A DNA stretch of 64,000 nucleotides from Tetracentron sinense (Eukaryota > Streptophyta > Magnoliopsida > Trochodendrales > Trochodendraceae). Positions 1 through 10,142 of the stretch are shown here, piece by piece. The translations under genes were made by a program, and so were the position numbers. The DNA is taken from the NCBI GenBank assembly GCA_015143295.1, contig CM026566.1, positions 6,187,072 to 6,251,071 of the forward strand, read 5' to 3'. Position 1 is the stretch's first letter. Every line of letters begins with the position of its first letter. The notes under the pieces were generated by a model, which saw nothing but the letters and a program-made list of their open reading frames with translations, made no database searches and was not told where the DNA came from.

Positions 1-2
1 AG

Positions 3-380
3 GGTCATATGAAGCCTCGATGTCCTAAACTTCGAAGAATGCCCAATCATGGTTCAAGGAACCAACACAACTTTAATGAGAATCTTCATAGGAGAGTTGA
101 GGTCCTAGTGGAGAAGTCTAGGAGTTTGTGTGAAGATGTGGTGAAGATGGCTCACAAATCTAGATAGTGGCATGGTCATGACACTCCTCATCCTAGATAT
201 AGAGGAGGTAACATGGAGAACCAAAATGCCCGCCATAATTCTAGGACTCAATCTTGGAAAAGGAGGAACAGGAGGAAGAGGCAAAAGGTCATACCTACCT
301 CAAATGAAACGGTTAGAGACCAAATGGTCAATCAAACTTCTAAAACCGTGTGGGTGAGAAAGGAAGACCAGAAGGGCTTC
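3..380 (+). pseudogene. Sirevirus-like copia gag C-terminal remnant
   Basis: The open frame starts at the window edge with GHMKPRCPKL, which resembles the second half of a CCHC zinc knuckle. A basic stretch follows (KRRNRRKRQKV) and then VWVRKED, which resembles the segment after the knuckle in Sirevirus (SIRE/Maximus) Gag-Pol. One in-frame TAG lies at about 165 and the frame closes near 380. Autonomous Sireviruses would continue into protease, integrase and RT; none is present, so this copy is internally deleted or non-autonomous. The assignment also rests on the downstream polypurine tract and LTR. The family call is inference from short motifs. Confidence 0.5.
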
Positions 381-650
381 ACTTAGCCCGTACCTATCTT
401 AGCCTAGGGTGTGCTGTTAGTGTCTTATCGTGTCCTAGTGCTATGCTATTTGTGTATACTAGTAGTCTTTCTTTTTACTAGTGTTTATTTGCTTTGGTAT
501 GTTTTTCTGTTTTCTTTATTTTGAAAAATCCAAAAACATTGAAAAACCATAAAATCCAAAAAGATTTTTTTCATGTTGCCCTTGCTTGAGTTGCATGATC
601 TGCATTCCTTGTGTGATCTTTATTTCTATACTTGTCCAGGGTTGAACATG
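381..650 (+). mobile_element. Non-coding 3' region of the copia remnant, left part
   Basis: AT-rich non-coding DNA with no RT or integrase. It includes a stretch rich in AAAATCCAAAAA-like words near 525-565. It continues at 1939 once the LINE insertion is removed. No gene is seen. Confidence 0.4.
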
Positions 651-664
651 AGTTTGTTGCTGAT
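651..664. repeat. Target-site duplication, left copy (LINE 1)
   Basis: AGTTTGTTGCTGAT is repeated exactly at 1925-1938 directly after the poly(A) tail. The flanking bases differ, so the duplication is 14 bp, as expected of LINE target-primed reverse transcription. Confidence 0.9.
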
Positions 665-688
665 CCTTCTTAAATTCAGGTTTTCTGA

Positions 689-1663
689 TGGAAAATATTT
701 CATAATGCTATCCCAACTGATTTAGCTATTCAAAGTTTGGGTATTCCTATGGTGAGTAAATGTTGTTCCTGCAAAAATTCTAGAATGGAAGATATATCTC
801 ATCTGCTAAGTTGTAGTGAAATTGCCATTCCTTTATGGAGATTTTTTTCGGCTTGTTGTTATATTCCATTTCATTCTCAAGATTATATTAATTGCAATCT
901 TAAAAGATGGTTCAGGGCGGCCTCACACAGGAAAAATGATCTTCTTTATCTTGTTCCGTCTTTGATTGTCTGGGATATTTGGATCGAGAGGTGTAGTAGA
1001 AAATACAACTCTAAAAGTTGAACTATTACTTCTTTATTGGGTAGCATCAAGAGGAGGATTTTGAACATTGCATCTTATTATCCTCAGGAAAATTTGGACT
1101 TGTCTCCTATTTTTGGCATTAGGCAATCTATTCCCTCTCCTTCTCGCTTGTTATTTGTTAAGTGGATTTATCCTCCTAGGGGAAGAATGAAGTTAAATGT
1201 TGACGGTGCTTCAAGGGGGAATCCTGGTATCTCTAGTGGAGGAGGGGTTATTAGAGATCATAACGGTAATTTTGTTGCTTGCTTTTATTCTTTCTATGGT
1301 ATTGATAGCAATAACTCTACTGAAGCCCGGGCTCTTCTGGATGGTTTGAATTTGTGTAAGTCCCTGGGTATTTTTAATTTAGACATTGAAACCGATTCCA
1401 AAATTCTGGTCGAGAGGTGGAATGGGCAAAATTCTTATTCTTGGAAAAATTGGTATTGGGATAAGAAGATTAAAAATCTCTTTAGAGATAGTTTCTCTTT
1501 AAAGCATGTCTACCGAGAAGCAAATTATGTGCCTGATGGATTAGCTAATTTTGGATGTGATATGATGACTTCTAATTGTGTGCTTTCTTACAGGAATATT
1601 CCAGAAAAAATTAAATCTTTGCTTTCGCTGGATAAAAGAGGTATTGGAATTTTAGAAAGGTAA
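689..1663 (+). pseudogene. LINE ORF2 C-terminus: zf-RVT and RNase H
   Basis: One reading frame gives WKIFHNAIPTDLAIQSLGI and a Cys/His-rich CCSC...HLLSC stretch, typical of the zf-RVT region after plant LINE RT. RNase H follows (KLNVDGASRGNPG, STEARALLDGL, ETDSK, VYREANYVPDGLAN), with acidic residues in the usual motif positions (D of NVDGA, E of TEAR, D of ETDS, D of VPDGLA). A TGA at 1019-1021 interrupts the frame between the two domains and another stop lies at 686-688. RT and endonuclease are absent because of 5' truncation, so the copy is dead. RNase H in plant L1 elements is well established. Confidence 0.85.
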
Positions 1664-1685
1664 AGGTTTAGTTTGTTGGGTTGGT

Positions 1686-1835
1686 TGTATAGGGGTAAGG
1701 TTTTATGTCCCCCCCCTCAGTTTTATTTTAATTTTGTGTGTAGGGGTAAGGTTTTATGTCCCCCCCCCCCCCCCGATATTGTTTCTTTTTCTTTTTTCTC
1801 ATCTTTTGTAGGGGTAAGGTTTTATGTCCCCCCCA
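1686..1835 (+). repeat. C-rich tandem repeats in LINE 3' UTR
   Basis: Three copies of TAGGGGTAAGGTTTTATGTC, each followed by 6-16 C, at about 1689, 1740 and 1808; a fourth TAGGGGT starts at 1860. The same units occur inverted at 10190-10290 in LINE 2, so they belong to the family. Confidence 0.8.
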
Positions 1836-1924
1836 TATTTTTATTTATTAATAAACTGGTAGGGGTCTGCCAAACCCCTCACTCCTTCTAAGTGGTTTTT
1901 ATTAAAAAAAAAAAAAAAAAAAAA

Positions 1925-1938
1925 AGTTTGTTGCTGAT
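1925..1938. repeat. Target-site duplication, right copy (LINE 1)
   Basis: Exact second copy of AGTTTGTTGCTGAT, directly following the poly(A) tail. Confidence 0.9.
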
Positions 1939-3415
1939 TGAGGATATATCACCTTCATAGTCTCTTGGTTAGGCTGAAAATTAGACCGATTTTATCTTGA
2001 ACAGTTAGAGACTTATTCATGTGTGTATGCTTTACAAATTTCATATACACTCTGACTGATTCTATTGAGAGGTCTATTTTCCAATCTGTAGGTGTATGAC
2101 TTATCCCTTAAGTGTGACCTTGGATGACCAATCTAGAATGACCATATTTGTTAGTCATCCCCATTTTGTGTATCCTCCATGAGCTTAATTTGTTGCAATG
2201 AAAAGGGCTACCTACTGGGATAGTGTGAAAGTCACTATTGGATGCAAACAGTATGAAATGGCTACTTATCCAGACAGTAGGTATCTATCTTGGTCACTAG
2301 AGTGAAAGCCCCTGCTGCTAATAGCCAGGACTACCTACCTAGATAGTGTGAAAGTCATCATTGCATGAAAAGATATGATCAGATAAAGATCATCAAAAGA
2401 AATCTTACAAAGTTTGGAGGTATTTGACCAAAAATAAAAGAAAACTAATGAGTCAAATAAAATGGATACAGGAGCACTAAAATGTAAACAATCAGCATAT
2501 CTGGATCTAACTAGGTTTGACTTCTAAGATTTATGTCTTCAGGAGTCCCCTTAGAGGTTAATGTCATACCCTTGGAAAGGGAAAGAAACTTAGATCTAGT
2601 ATCTTGTCAGACCACCACTACACACAATGCTTCACTTTTGAACTGTTCACTAAATGTCTTTAAGTGAATTGGCTATGCTTTAGCATTCAATGAGATTTAG
2701 TTAGATGGATATCCTCAGTCGGACTAACTAATCATGTTCTTCATTGGATTTTTAATTTTAAATTATTACTGCTTGGAATGCTTTTGATGCATGTTTGTGT
2801 GACACATGATATTTTTTGTAATATTTTGTGTGTGTGTTTCTTTCTTTTGGCATGGGCCTTTCTAGCATAGGTGCCATATTTTTGGTGGTATCCTTAATCT
2901 TAGGGGGAGTTCTGTGCTTGAGTTGTTGGGGGGGGGGGGAGTTTGTGCTTTATATTTCTATCTCGTTCCCCGGTTTTTAGTCCCTCATTGTATGCTTTGA
3001 TTGGTTGTACTATGATTGCCTTGATATTTCACTTTTGTTAAATTGGTATATTTTTATTGAATATTGGCTTCCTACCTTCCTTTGACATTGTGCCAAAAAT
3101 GGGGAGAATGTTAGGGTAGTATTTCCCTCGTTCAGTACATTCCTTGCTTCACCTGCGATTACTTATTTTAATATTCCACACATGCTTCACTGAGTATTTT
3201 GTTTTTGAGCATGTGTAAGTGCAAGGTTGTAGCAGACTGATTTTTCTTGGCAAGAGCTTAAGTGTCTTAAATTAAGATGATTTTTCGATTGATGTCATGT
3301 AAGAGTGTTGGAGTCATGTAATGTCCTAATTCACCGTTTTGATGTGTTTGGGTGAGTTTGTGTCAAGTCATGTACTTCAGTTTGGTTTTACCATGTAATT
3401 GCCAAAGGGGGAGAT
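1939..3415 (+). mobile_element. Copia remnant 3' internal region and polypurine tract
   Basis: Non-coding. At 2200-2370 there are imperfect repeats of a phrase like CTACCTACCTAGATAGTG followed by TGAAAGTCA. G-rich runs lie near 2905 and 2930. The region ends with CCAAAGGGGGAGAT (3402-3415), the polypurine tract type found directly before the 3' LTR of Sireviruses. No RT, integrase or protease is seen, so this is a deletion derivative or non-autonomous element. Confidence 0.55.
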
Positions 3416-4977
3416 TGTAAAGTCCATATTTTTATATTGGCATATTCCGGTGTCAAAAAAAGTGAGTCTAGGTGTCTAGGAGTGGTTCTTGTGTCATTGC
3501 CGTCAAACATCCAAGACAAGTGAAGTTGAAGCGTGTTGAAGAATCGCTTCATCCACTCAGATGATCATTTCCTTTATAGGATGGTAAGTGACCTAGATAC
3601 CATGTGACTATAGGTGGGATTTGACCTAGAATAATCCTAACATGATGTCTTAGGTGGTAAAAGTGTCTTAGTCTAATCATACGGACTCTAGGTAATGAGA
3701 TAAGTAGTGCAAAACAAGTTAACAATGCTGAAATTTTTTCAAAAAACCAAGGTTACTTGTTTTGCACATATCTCCCAAACCGTAGCTTATATTTTACTTT
3801 ATAATATGTCAAATCGACCGTATCAAAAATAGCTACAACTTTTGTGAAGAAACAAAGATCTGAAAATGAATTTTTAAACCTTAGGTGATGAGATAAATAG
3901 TGCAAAACTTGTTTTAAAATCTGAAATTTTTTCAAAAAACTAAGGTTACTTGTTTTGGGTATATCTCACAAACCATAACTTAGATTTTGCTCTATAATAT
4001 GTCAAATCGACCGCATCAAAAATAAAAACAACTTTTATGAAGAGATCAAGAGCTGAAAACAATGTTTTAAAATCATTTTTAGCCTCAGGGTCGACCCTGG
4101 GCGTTTTGGGTCGCCCTGAATAGCCAAAAAACTGTATGGGAAAATTGGACAGCAAGTTGGTTTTTTGAGGGTCGAACCTAAGGGACCTTTTGGTTGTCCG
4201 AAGTTGTATTTTTGGTCGACCAATGGATCCCCATGGGTCGACCCTAATATGTGAGTTTTGCTAATGCGATTCCTTTGCTTCATTCTTTGGTTTTTAACTA
4301 ATTTAGCAACTTCTAAGCATGGGATTTGATCCTCTATAAGTGGGGAAGCCTTCAACTTCATAGAGGATAACTTAGGGAGTATGTGAAGAGTATTTTTTAA
4401 GTTCCTCTAGAGGTTATAAAACCTATGGAAATTGGTGCTCTCCTCCCCTATTGTTAATGCTTTTAACCTAGAGTTTGCTAGCCCAAAGTTCCACTTTTGC
4501 TTGTTTGGACTTGTGCATTGAAGGAGTCCATCTAGGTGATGATTCTTATCAAACCATCAACCTGTTCTAGATAGAACACCTTGGCTGGAGTATCCCGGAG
4601 CCTTTCTGAAGGAGATCAATCCGAGAAGGATTGTGGTAGAGTGATTTGGTCAGTGGAATCCGAAGCTGTCATTGACGGAGATCGATCGGAAGATCGTGGA
4701 CTGTTTTAGAGACACAAAGAGAAGTACAAGAGGCTGCGGTTGATCATGGGACTTGAGAGTACATGGTGACTTTTCGAGACGTGGAGGATTAAGAACTGAA
4801 GGATCGTGGTGTCGAGTCCGAATGAGTCAGGTTCGAGTCTTGTAAGTTCTTGTTTACTTTGTCTTAGTGGATTCTCATGGATGGACTAGGTCCCGTGGTT
4901 TTTTCTGGAAGGGTTTCCACGTAAAAATCTTTGTGTTGTGGTTTGCTTCATTTTCCTTATTCCGCACTTAAAGTACA
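3416..4977 (+). mobile_element. 3' LTR of Sirevirus-like copia element
   Basis: It starts TGTAAAG directly after the polypurine tract and ends AAGTACA, giving TGTA...TACA termini and 1562 bp. The 5' partner lies outside the window, so the TSD cannot be checked; the right flank is TCATC. A tandem duplication of about 193 bp lies at 3691-4075. Nearby (4085-4250) are several GGTCGACC palindromes. The element seems to have landed in or against the gypsy LTR that follows. Confidence 0.6.
3691..4075 (+). repeat. 193-bp tandem duplication within the copia LTR
   Basis: The unit beginning GGTAATGAGATAAGTAGTGC at 3691 recurs at 3884 as GGTGATGAGATAAATAGTGC. Both continue through ACCAAGGTTACTTGTTTTG-like and TATGTCAAATCGACCG sequences, with scattered mismatches. 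Confidence 0.8.
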
Positions 4978-5316
4978 TCATCCCTTAACTTAATAGCTCA
5001 ATTGTTAAAACATCAAAAATGGTAGATAGACTTATAGGAAGCCCTAACCATCCCCTCGACCTTGTAGATTCTCAACTCAAACCCTTGATTTGAGGTTCAC
5101 TGAATTGTTTTTGTTTTTTATTTTTTCATGCTTAAATGAAGATTTTGGCTCAAAGAAGGATTTTGATCAAAGCATGGGTTTTTCTCAAAATATGATTTTG
5201 CTCAAAAGGGTTTTGTTCTAAGTTAAGGTATCATGGTTTTGCAAAAAGGGGTTTTTCTCAAAAGTGGCGCTCAAAGAATGATTTTTGAATTCAAGGGCTT
5301 AGTCCTTGCTTGTAAA

Positions 5317-5575
5317 GTATCGCTTTATTTCAACTCAAGGGAGTTTACCTCCTTGCTTGTAAAGTATCGTTTTGTTTTGACTCAAGGGAGTTTACCTCAT
5401 TGCTTGTAAAGTATCGCTTTGTTTTGACTCAAAGGAGTTTACCTCCTTGCTTGTAAAGTATCACTTTGTTTTGACTCAAGGGAGTTTACCTCTTTGCTTG
5501 TAAAGTATCACTTTGTTTTGAACTCAAGGAAGTTTACCTTCTTGCTTGTAAGGTATCGCTTTGTTATCGGTTTTG
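5317..5575 (+). repeat. Hairpin minisatellite in LTR F1
   Basis: About five copies of a 57-bp unit containing CTTGCTTGTAAAGTATCGCT and ACTCAAGGGAGTTTACCTCC. Each unit can fold as AAGGGAG-TTTA-CCTCCTT. Confidence 0.8.
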
Positions 5576-5832
5576 CGAATCACTCTAAGTATCGGGTTTG
5601 TTATGGCTCAAAGTATATAGCTAGTGAAATACTCAATGATATGTGCCCCGTAAAGAAATGCTCACATGTTATCTGTTTTATGAACTGCTCTAAGTTATAT
5701 GCTCACTCCACTTTGCTTTTGCCTATTTTGCTCTGATGTGTGCATATGCTATCCTTGAGGTTTATGGTAATGCTATTTAGTAGTTTGTATACACTGAGTT
5801 TTCCATGCTCAGCCGAATTGTTGACTTCGGTA

Positions 5833-5958
5833 GGTTCTGTGGATGCACATGCTCCTAAGCCTTGGATAGAAGAGGAGTACTACGAGCCGGAGCCTGCCAT
5901 AGATCATCACCAGGATGATGGAGCTCTAGATAGGAGGCCCTATCTAGACCATTATTGA
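5833..5958 (+). CDS. Conserved acidic LTR mini-ORF (LTR F1)
   Basis: Function unknown. The frame from the GGT after TTCGGTAG encodes KPWIEEEYYEPEPAIDHH... and ends RRPYLDHY then TGA. It aligns with ORFs at the same place in LTRs A, B, C, E, G, H and L, sharing PW[IV]EEEY and a [RW]PYL[DE]Y end. No conserved ATG was found; the frame upstream of the acceptor-like AG is not conserved between copies. Confidence 0.4.
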   Translation, partial: GSVDAHAPKPWIEEEYYEPEPAIDHHQDDGALDRRPYLDHY

Positions 5959-6213
5959 GTGATGTGAGGAAGAGGGTTGTGTATTTTGAAAGTGGGGAAT
6001 GTCCACTTTAGACTTTGTATAATTTGTTGGTTCAAACTTGGAATACAAATCGCAGGTTTATGTTATAAAGAAATTTTCAGGTTCACCTTTTAGTATGCCT
6101 TGTATGCTCTTACAGGATGTTATGTTCGCCTTATGTGTCATGACAGGATGTTATGACATGGCGGTCATGAGCCAAAAGTCTCCTAACTCCTAGGGGGATT
6201 TTGGGTCGTGACA

Positions 6214-7436
6214 AGGAGACCACTTTTACTATCCTTTTAGGGACTGAGGATGAACCGTTACACAATCCTTTTTTGGCTCAGGATTAAACCTTCACAATCC
6301 TTTGAGGTTAAGGATGAACCTTTACAATGTAAATATTTTGGATCTTGAATCCGAAATACAAACTCTTTTAAGAGTTGGATAAGAATGGAATAACAAACTC
6401 TAAGAAATCTCACAAAAGATGGATTGGATTTTAGCTCAAAAATAGAGTATTAGGGATTTCAGATTTTTCATGATGGATTTGAGTTTTGGATCTTGGTGAA
6501 TGATTGAGAATTAATAGATTGATCACCCTTTTTGTTTTAGTTCATAGAATATCTCAATTTATAGTACATTTAAAAATATAGCCGTTGGAGAGGCAATAGA
6601 TTCGAAACCACCCGTTAAAATATAGCCGCTACAGGCTTTTTGTTCATTCTGGAGTTCATCCAGTCGATTAGGAGAGTCCTTTGATCGACTGGATGAGTCT
6701 TCAGATTGGCTGGATAGAGTAATGTTTTTGCCTCTCGGTGTTTCGACTATAACTTTTGATTCGCTTATCGGAATGAGGTGATTCAACTTCCAGACTCAAT
6801 ATTCAAATAGGAACAATTTTGTATCTAATAGTCGAATCCTAATTCTGCTTTATTTTTGTTTTAAGTGGGTCCCAATATTGACTGGTCCATCCAGATCGAC
6901 TGGATAGAGCAAAGTATTATCTCCTTTAGTATTTTAACCATAACGTTTGATTGGCTCAACAAAATTAGGTGATTCAACTTCTATGCCCCTTAAAATTGAA
7001 AGGGGAACAATTTTGTGTCTAATAGTTAAATCCTAATCCTACTTTATTCATTGTCAAAAAGGGTCCCAAAGATTTCTAGATTTGAGAAAAAATGGTCAGA
7101 ACCGAATTCCCAGAACTTGGTCTATCCAGTCGATTAGAAGACCCTTCTAATCGGTTGGATAGTGTATTTTTGCACAGAAAACATTGAAATCCAATTTTGT
7201 TGAACTTAATGATTGGAATGATTTCCAAGGACACTTGGCTTGCCTTTAGCATGATTTTCAAGTATTCCAAAGTCTCTTAAATTATTAGATAAACATGATT
7301 AATAACTCATAATGATCTTTGGAATGATTTAATATGGATTCATAATGGTTTCCAACACGATCAGAACATGCAGACAAATTTTGAAAAAATTTGTTCCATC
7401 AAGTCAATCATAAGGCTTGTTGATCGACTTGATGGT
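6214..7436 (-). mobile_element. Degenerate LTR-like DNA (N), left part
   Basis: No gene is seen. The stretch contains two weak versions of the U3 block found in the gypsy LTRs (about 6741-6785 and 6938-6985, GTGATTCAACTTC core), a TATA-like TTTATAG at 6557-6563 reading on the minus strand, and several CCAGTCGAT/ATCGACTGG palindromes (6655-7165). It resumes at 9964 after solo LTR E. Both termini are unknown, so the family is uncertain. Confidence 0.4.
7432..7436. repeat. TSD ATGGT, left copy (solo LTR E)
   Basis: ATGGT directly precedes the LTR terminus TGTCGCG and recurs exactly at 9964-9968. Confidence 0.9.
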
Positions 7437-7730
7437 TGTCGCGACCCAAAACCCACCCTAGGAGTTAGAGTGAACTTTGGACGACTAATCATGACTTGCT
7501 TGACAACTAACCTGCAAAACCCACAGAGCATATACAATAGAGGATATAAATAGCGGAAACATACTCTAACATAGCACAGCGGAAGTCTACCAAACCTCTA
7601 TGTATATACATACGCAAATCCAAGTTTATACAAAAGGTAACCAAAGAAAGTGCGGACAGACCCGCCAAAATACATGTAGGTATATCTCTCATCTCACCCA
7701 CAGCTAATCCACTCAGAATCTAATCACCAC

Positions 7731-7841
7731 CTACTGATAACCCTCTACGGGAGGTTCCTCCAAAGGCTCCTCGACGTACTCCTCCTCCACCCATGGACCA
7801 GGAGCACATACATCAAATGGAGCAGCAGCTCCCTCAGAACC
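7731..7841 (-). CDS. Conserved acidic LTR mini-ORF (LTR E)
   Basis: Unknown function. Encodes APGPWVEEEYVEEPLEEPPV and ends EGYQ with TAG. Nearly identical to the copy in LTR H and recognisably homologous to the other LTR families. No start codon is apparent; it begins directly after GTCGGCAG, which resembles a 3' splice site. Confidence 0.4.
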   Translation of the reverse strand, partial: GSEGAAAPFDVCAPGPWVEEEYVEEPLEEPPVEGYQ

Positions 7842-8232
7842 TGCCGACATAAGAAGTACGGCTGAGCATGGAATACTCAGTGGGTACTAAGCACTAACCA
7901 ACAGTCATAGCATATGGATATCATACATAAAGCAGGAAACAATTCACGCATATAAAGCAGGAATGATTCATATCATGACAATAAAGTAAGCAATATAATT
8001 CATCATGTTGCATTCATAAAAGTCGGTAAAACCCTTGAAATCTTGTGCACTTGACTTGACTTGAAATATCTTTTCGTACTTGAAAGCTTGTCGTGTTTGT
8101 CTTGCTTGATCTTGTCGAGCGTGTAGTACGTGTCATGACATGCATGCATGCATGTCATGCGTGCTTGCTTGTGATCATGTAACTTGTGAGATACACTTGT
8201 GAAATGCGCTTGTGAGATGCCTTGAGAGATGC

Positions 8233-8390
8233 CTTGAGAGGGAAGGGAGACCCTTCTTTATGCAATGCACTTGCGAGGGAAGGGAGACCCTTCTTTATGC
8301 AATGCACTTGCGAGGGAAGGGAGACCCTTCTTCATGATATGTATGTACTTGCGAGGGAAGGGAGGCCCTTCTTCATGATATGCACTTGTG
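8233..8390 (-). repeat. Hairpin minisatellite in LTR E
   Basis: Four units of 38-42 bp, each with a GGAAGGGAGACCCTTC core that folds GAAGGG-TCT-CCCTTC (read on either strand). The same unit recurs in LTR H at 40080-40320. Confidence 0.85.
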
Positions 8391-9310
8391 AGTGAGGGGA
8401 GACCCCTCGTGGAATGTTGGTTCTTGTCTTCTTGTGAAAAGCGAGGTAAAACATATCTTAGGATATGTCCCACCTCTAACCATGTTCTTGAAAACCTCGA
8501 TAAATCATGCCATGCATGCTGTGCTCGTGGGAACCGTGTACATACTTGCATTTAAATTTAAAGATGACATTTGGGTAATTTCACAACACATATAACATCA
8601 ATGATTTAGCAATGTAATATTCATATCATTTAGGGAAAGCAGGAAACACACTATCATAGGCCCTAGCAATATTCAGAATTTATTAGGTATGCATTTACCA
8701 ATTTACAACTCACTTTATTCACCTTGGCATTTCATCAAACATGGTGTGTTTATTATGGATTTACCCTACAACATGCTTTTCTAGATGGGTTCTACTCAAA
8801 TCATACATGTATGTTCATTATTGGAACAATGCCCTCCCCATTTTAATCATCACCATACAACCACTGGCATCCAATCGCCCATTCCATCTCCATTCACCAT
8901 TCACAACCATCCATCTCATAGCACATATGTAAATAAAAGAAAATAAAGAGAAATGAGGGGAAAAGAAGAACTATAACTAGGAGGGTAGCAAGAAGTACCG
9001 ACCTTGAAGAGATGAGGAAGAAATCCCTCTTCCAAACGACTGTAAGTTGCTGTCCTAGCTTGGAACACGAGCTTCGCACGAGCTTGGGATGAGATCTTGA
9101 AGAAAACCCGGACTGGGAGTGATCTAGGGTCTCAAAACCCTTTGATTTCTCTCCAAACTGGAAACCCTAGGTTTAGGAATCGCCTTCTCCTCTCTTCTTA
9201 TCTCCCAATCTCTCTAAGTGTCGAATGATGCCCTAAAGGTTCGGGTTAAACTCTTAAGGTAAGAGTGAACCGACCAAAAGACCATAATACCCTTACTGAA
9301 TTTCTGTAAA

Positions 9311-9640
9311 AACACGAGTGCCGAACTCGTGTTGTGAACAGTGCCAACTCGTTGTGCTGTGAACAGCACCAACTCGTTGTGCTGTGAACAGCACCAACTC
9401 GTTGTGCTGTGAACAGTGTCAAACACGTTGTCCGTTGTGAAGGGTGCCGAACCCGTTGTCACGTTGTGTTGTGCATAGTGCTGAGCTCGTTGTCGGTTGT
9501 CTTATGTACAACGTGTCCGTTGTGCTGTACAACGTGCCCGTTGTGCTGTACAACGTACACGTTGTCTGCTGCACAAGGCACCCGTTGTCTGTTGCACAAC
9601 GTATACGTTATCAGAGTACGTTGTCTATGCGTTGTCTGTG
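9311..9640 (-). repeat. Palindromic U3 array of LTR E
   Basis: Repeats of about 25 bp containing AACTCGTTGTGCTGTGAACA, each forming GTGCTGT-GA-ACAGCAC. They grade into GTTGT/ACAAC variants. The related array at the window end (63755-64000) has the same core. Confidence 0.8.
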
Positions 9641-9963
9641 CTTTTCGAGCTACGCCCTTAGCGCATAACCGAGCTACGTCCTTAGTGCCTAACCGAGCTA
9701 TGTCCTTAGCGCATAACCGAGCTATGTCCTTAGCGCCTTCCGAGCTGCGATTGCCTGCAGGTCCAGACTGTTTTGGCCATATCTTTTGACTCGTTCGTCC
9801 GATTTTGACGATTCAACTTGCGTTGTGTTCGTATTTCGAAAAGAAACATTTCTGATGCTTCGAGATTTCTAATTTCTTCCTTATTTATTAATTATAACTC
9901 TAAAAAGGCAAAATGACAACGAAAGTGTCATGTATTAAGCATGAAAAAGTCTGGGGCTCTACA

Positions 9964-10142
9964 ATGGTCTTCCTGATCGGCTGTATGGTCTATCTGATCG
10001 ACTGGATAGATCATTTTCATCCTTCAATCCATTTTTCAAAACCTTTAAGATAGGATGTGATTCCAAGGTTTTGTACTTAATCTTAATGAGAAAGATGACA
10101 TTTTTTAAGGTCCTTAATCATATATATATATATATATATATA
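9964..10142 (-). mobile_element. Degenerate LTR-like DNA (N), right part
   Basis: Continuation of the host of solo LTR E, starting with the second ATGGT copy. Contains a further ATCGACTGGAT palindromic segment and ends in an AT dinucleotide run (about 10120-10142) next to the LINE. Confidence 0.45.

Larger units (their letters stand above)
665..1924 (+). mobile_element. 5'-truncated LINE (L1 type) insertion
   Basis: A 1.26-kb insertion bounded by a 14-bp direct repeat and ending in a poly(A) run (about 1902-1924). It keeps only the ORF2 C-terminus (zf-RVT region and RNase H) and the 3' UTR. The 3' UTR carries three C-rich repeats of the type TAGGGGTAAGGTTTTATGTC followed by a C run. A relative lies on the minus strand at 10143-11563. 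The host is the copia 3' region, so the LINE inserted later. Confidence 0.9.
4978..6213 (+). mobile_element. Gypsy LTR fragment F1 (R-U5 part)
   Basis: The end is CTCCTAGGGGGATTTTGGG then TCGTGACA, the LTR terminus shared by all gypsy LTRs here (inverted in minus-strand copies as TGTCACGACCC). It matches the inverted copy at 59022-62208, including a run of imperfect CAAAAGGGTTTTG-type words and a tandem array at 5317-5575. No primer-binding site follows, so it is a 3' LTR or solo-LTR remnant. The U3 side is missing next to the copia LTR. Confidence 0.8.
7437..9963 (-). mobile_element. Solo LTR E (Tekay-like gypsy)
   Basis: 2527 bp with termini TGTCGCGACCC and GGGGCTCTACA, flanked by an exact 5-bp duplication ATGGT. 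No internal DNA, so it is a solo LTR left by LTR-LTR recombination. Read on the minus strand it has a U3 with palindromic GTGCTGT/ACAGCAC repeats (9311-9640), the conserved U3 block (about 9776-9835), a donor-like CAAGGTCGGTAC near 9000, hairpin minisatellite units (8233-8390), a GCTGAG/CTCAGC hairpin near 7880 and the acidic mini-ORF. Confidence 0.92.

Noticed and set aside
4035..4361. 108-codon minus-strand frame in the copia LTR
   Set aside because: Lies over the palindromic, duplicated LTR segment, has no recognisable domain and no conserved counterpart here.
9409..9789. 126-codon frame rich in CCTTCPLCC
   Set aside because: Translation of the U3 palindromic array of LTR E; homologous arrays in LTR I do not keep the frame.
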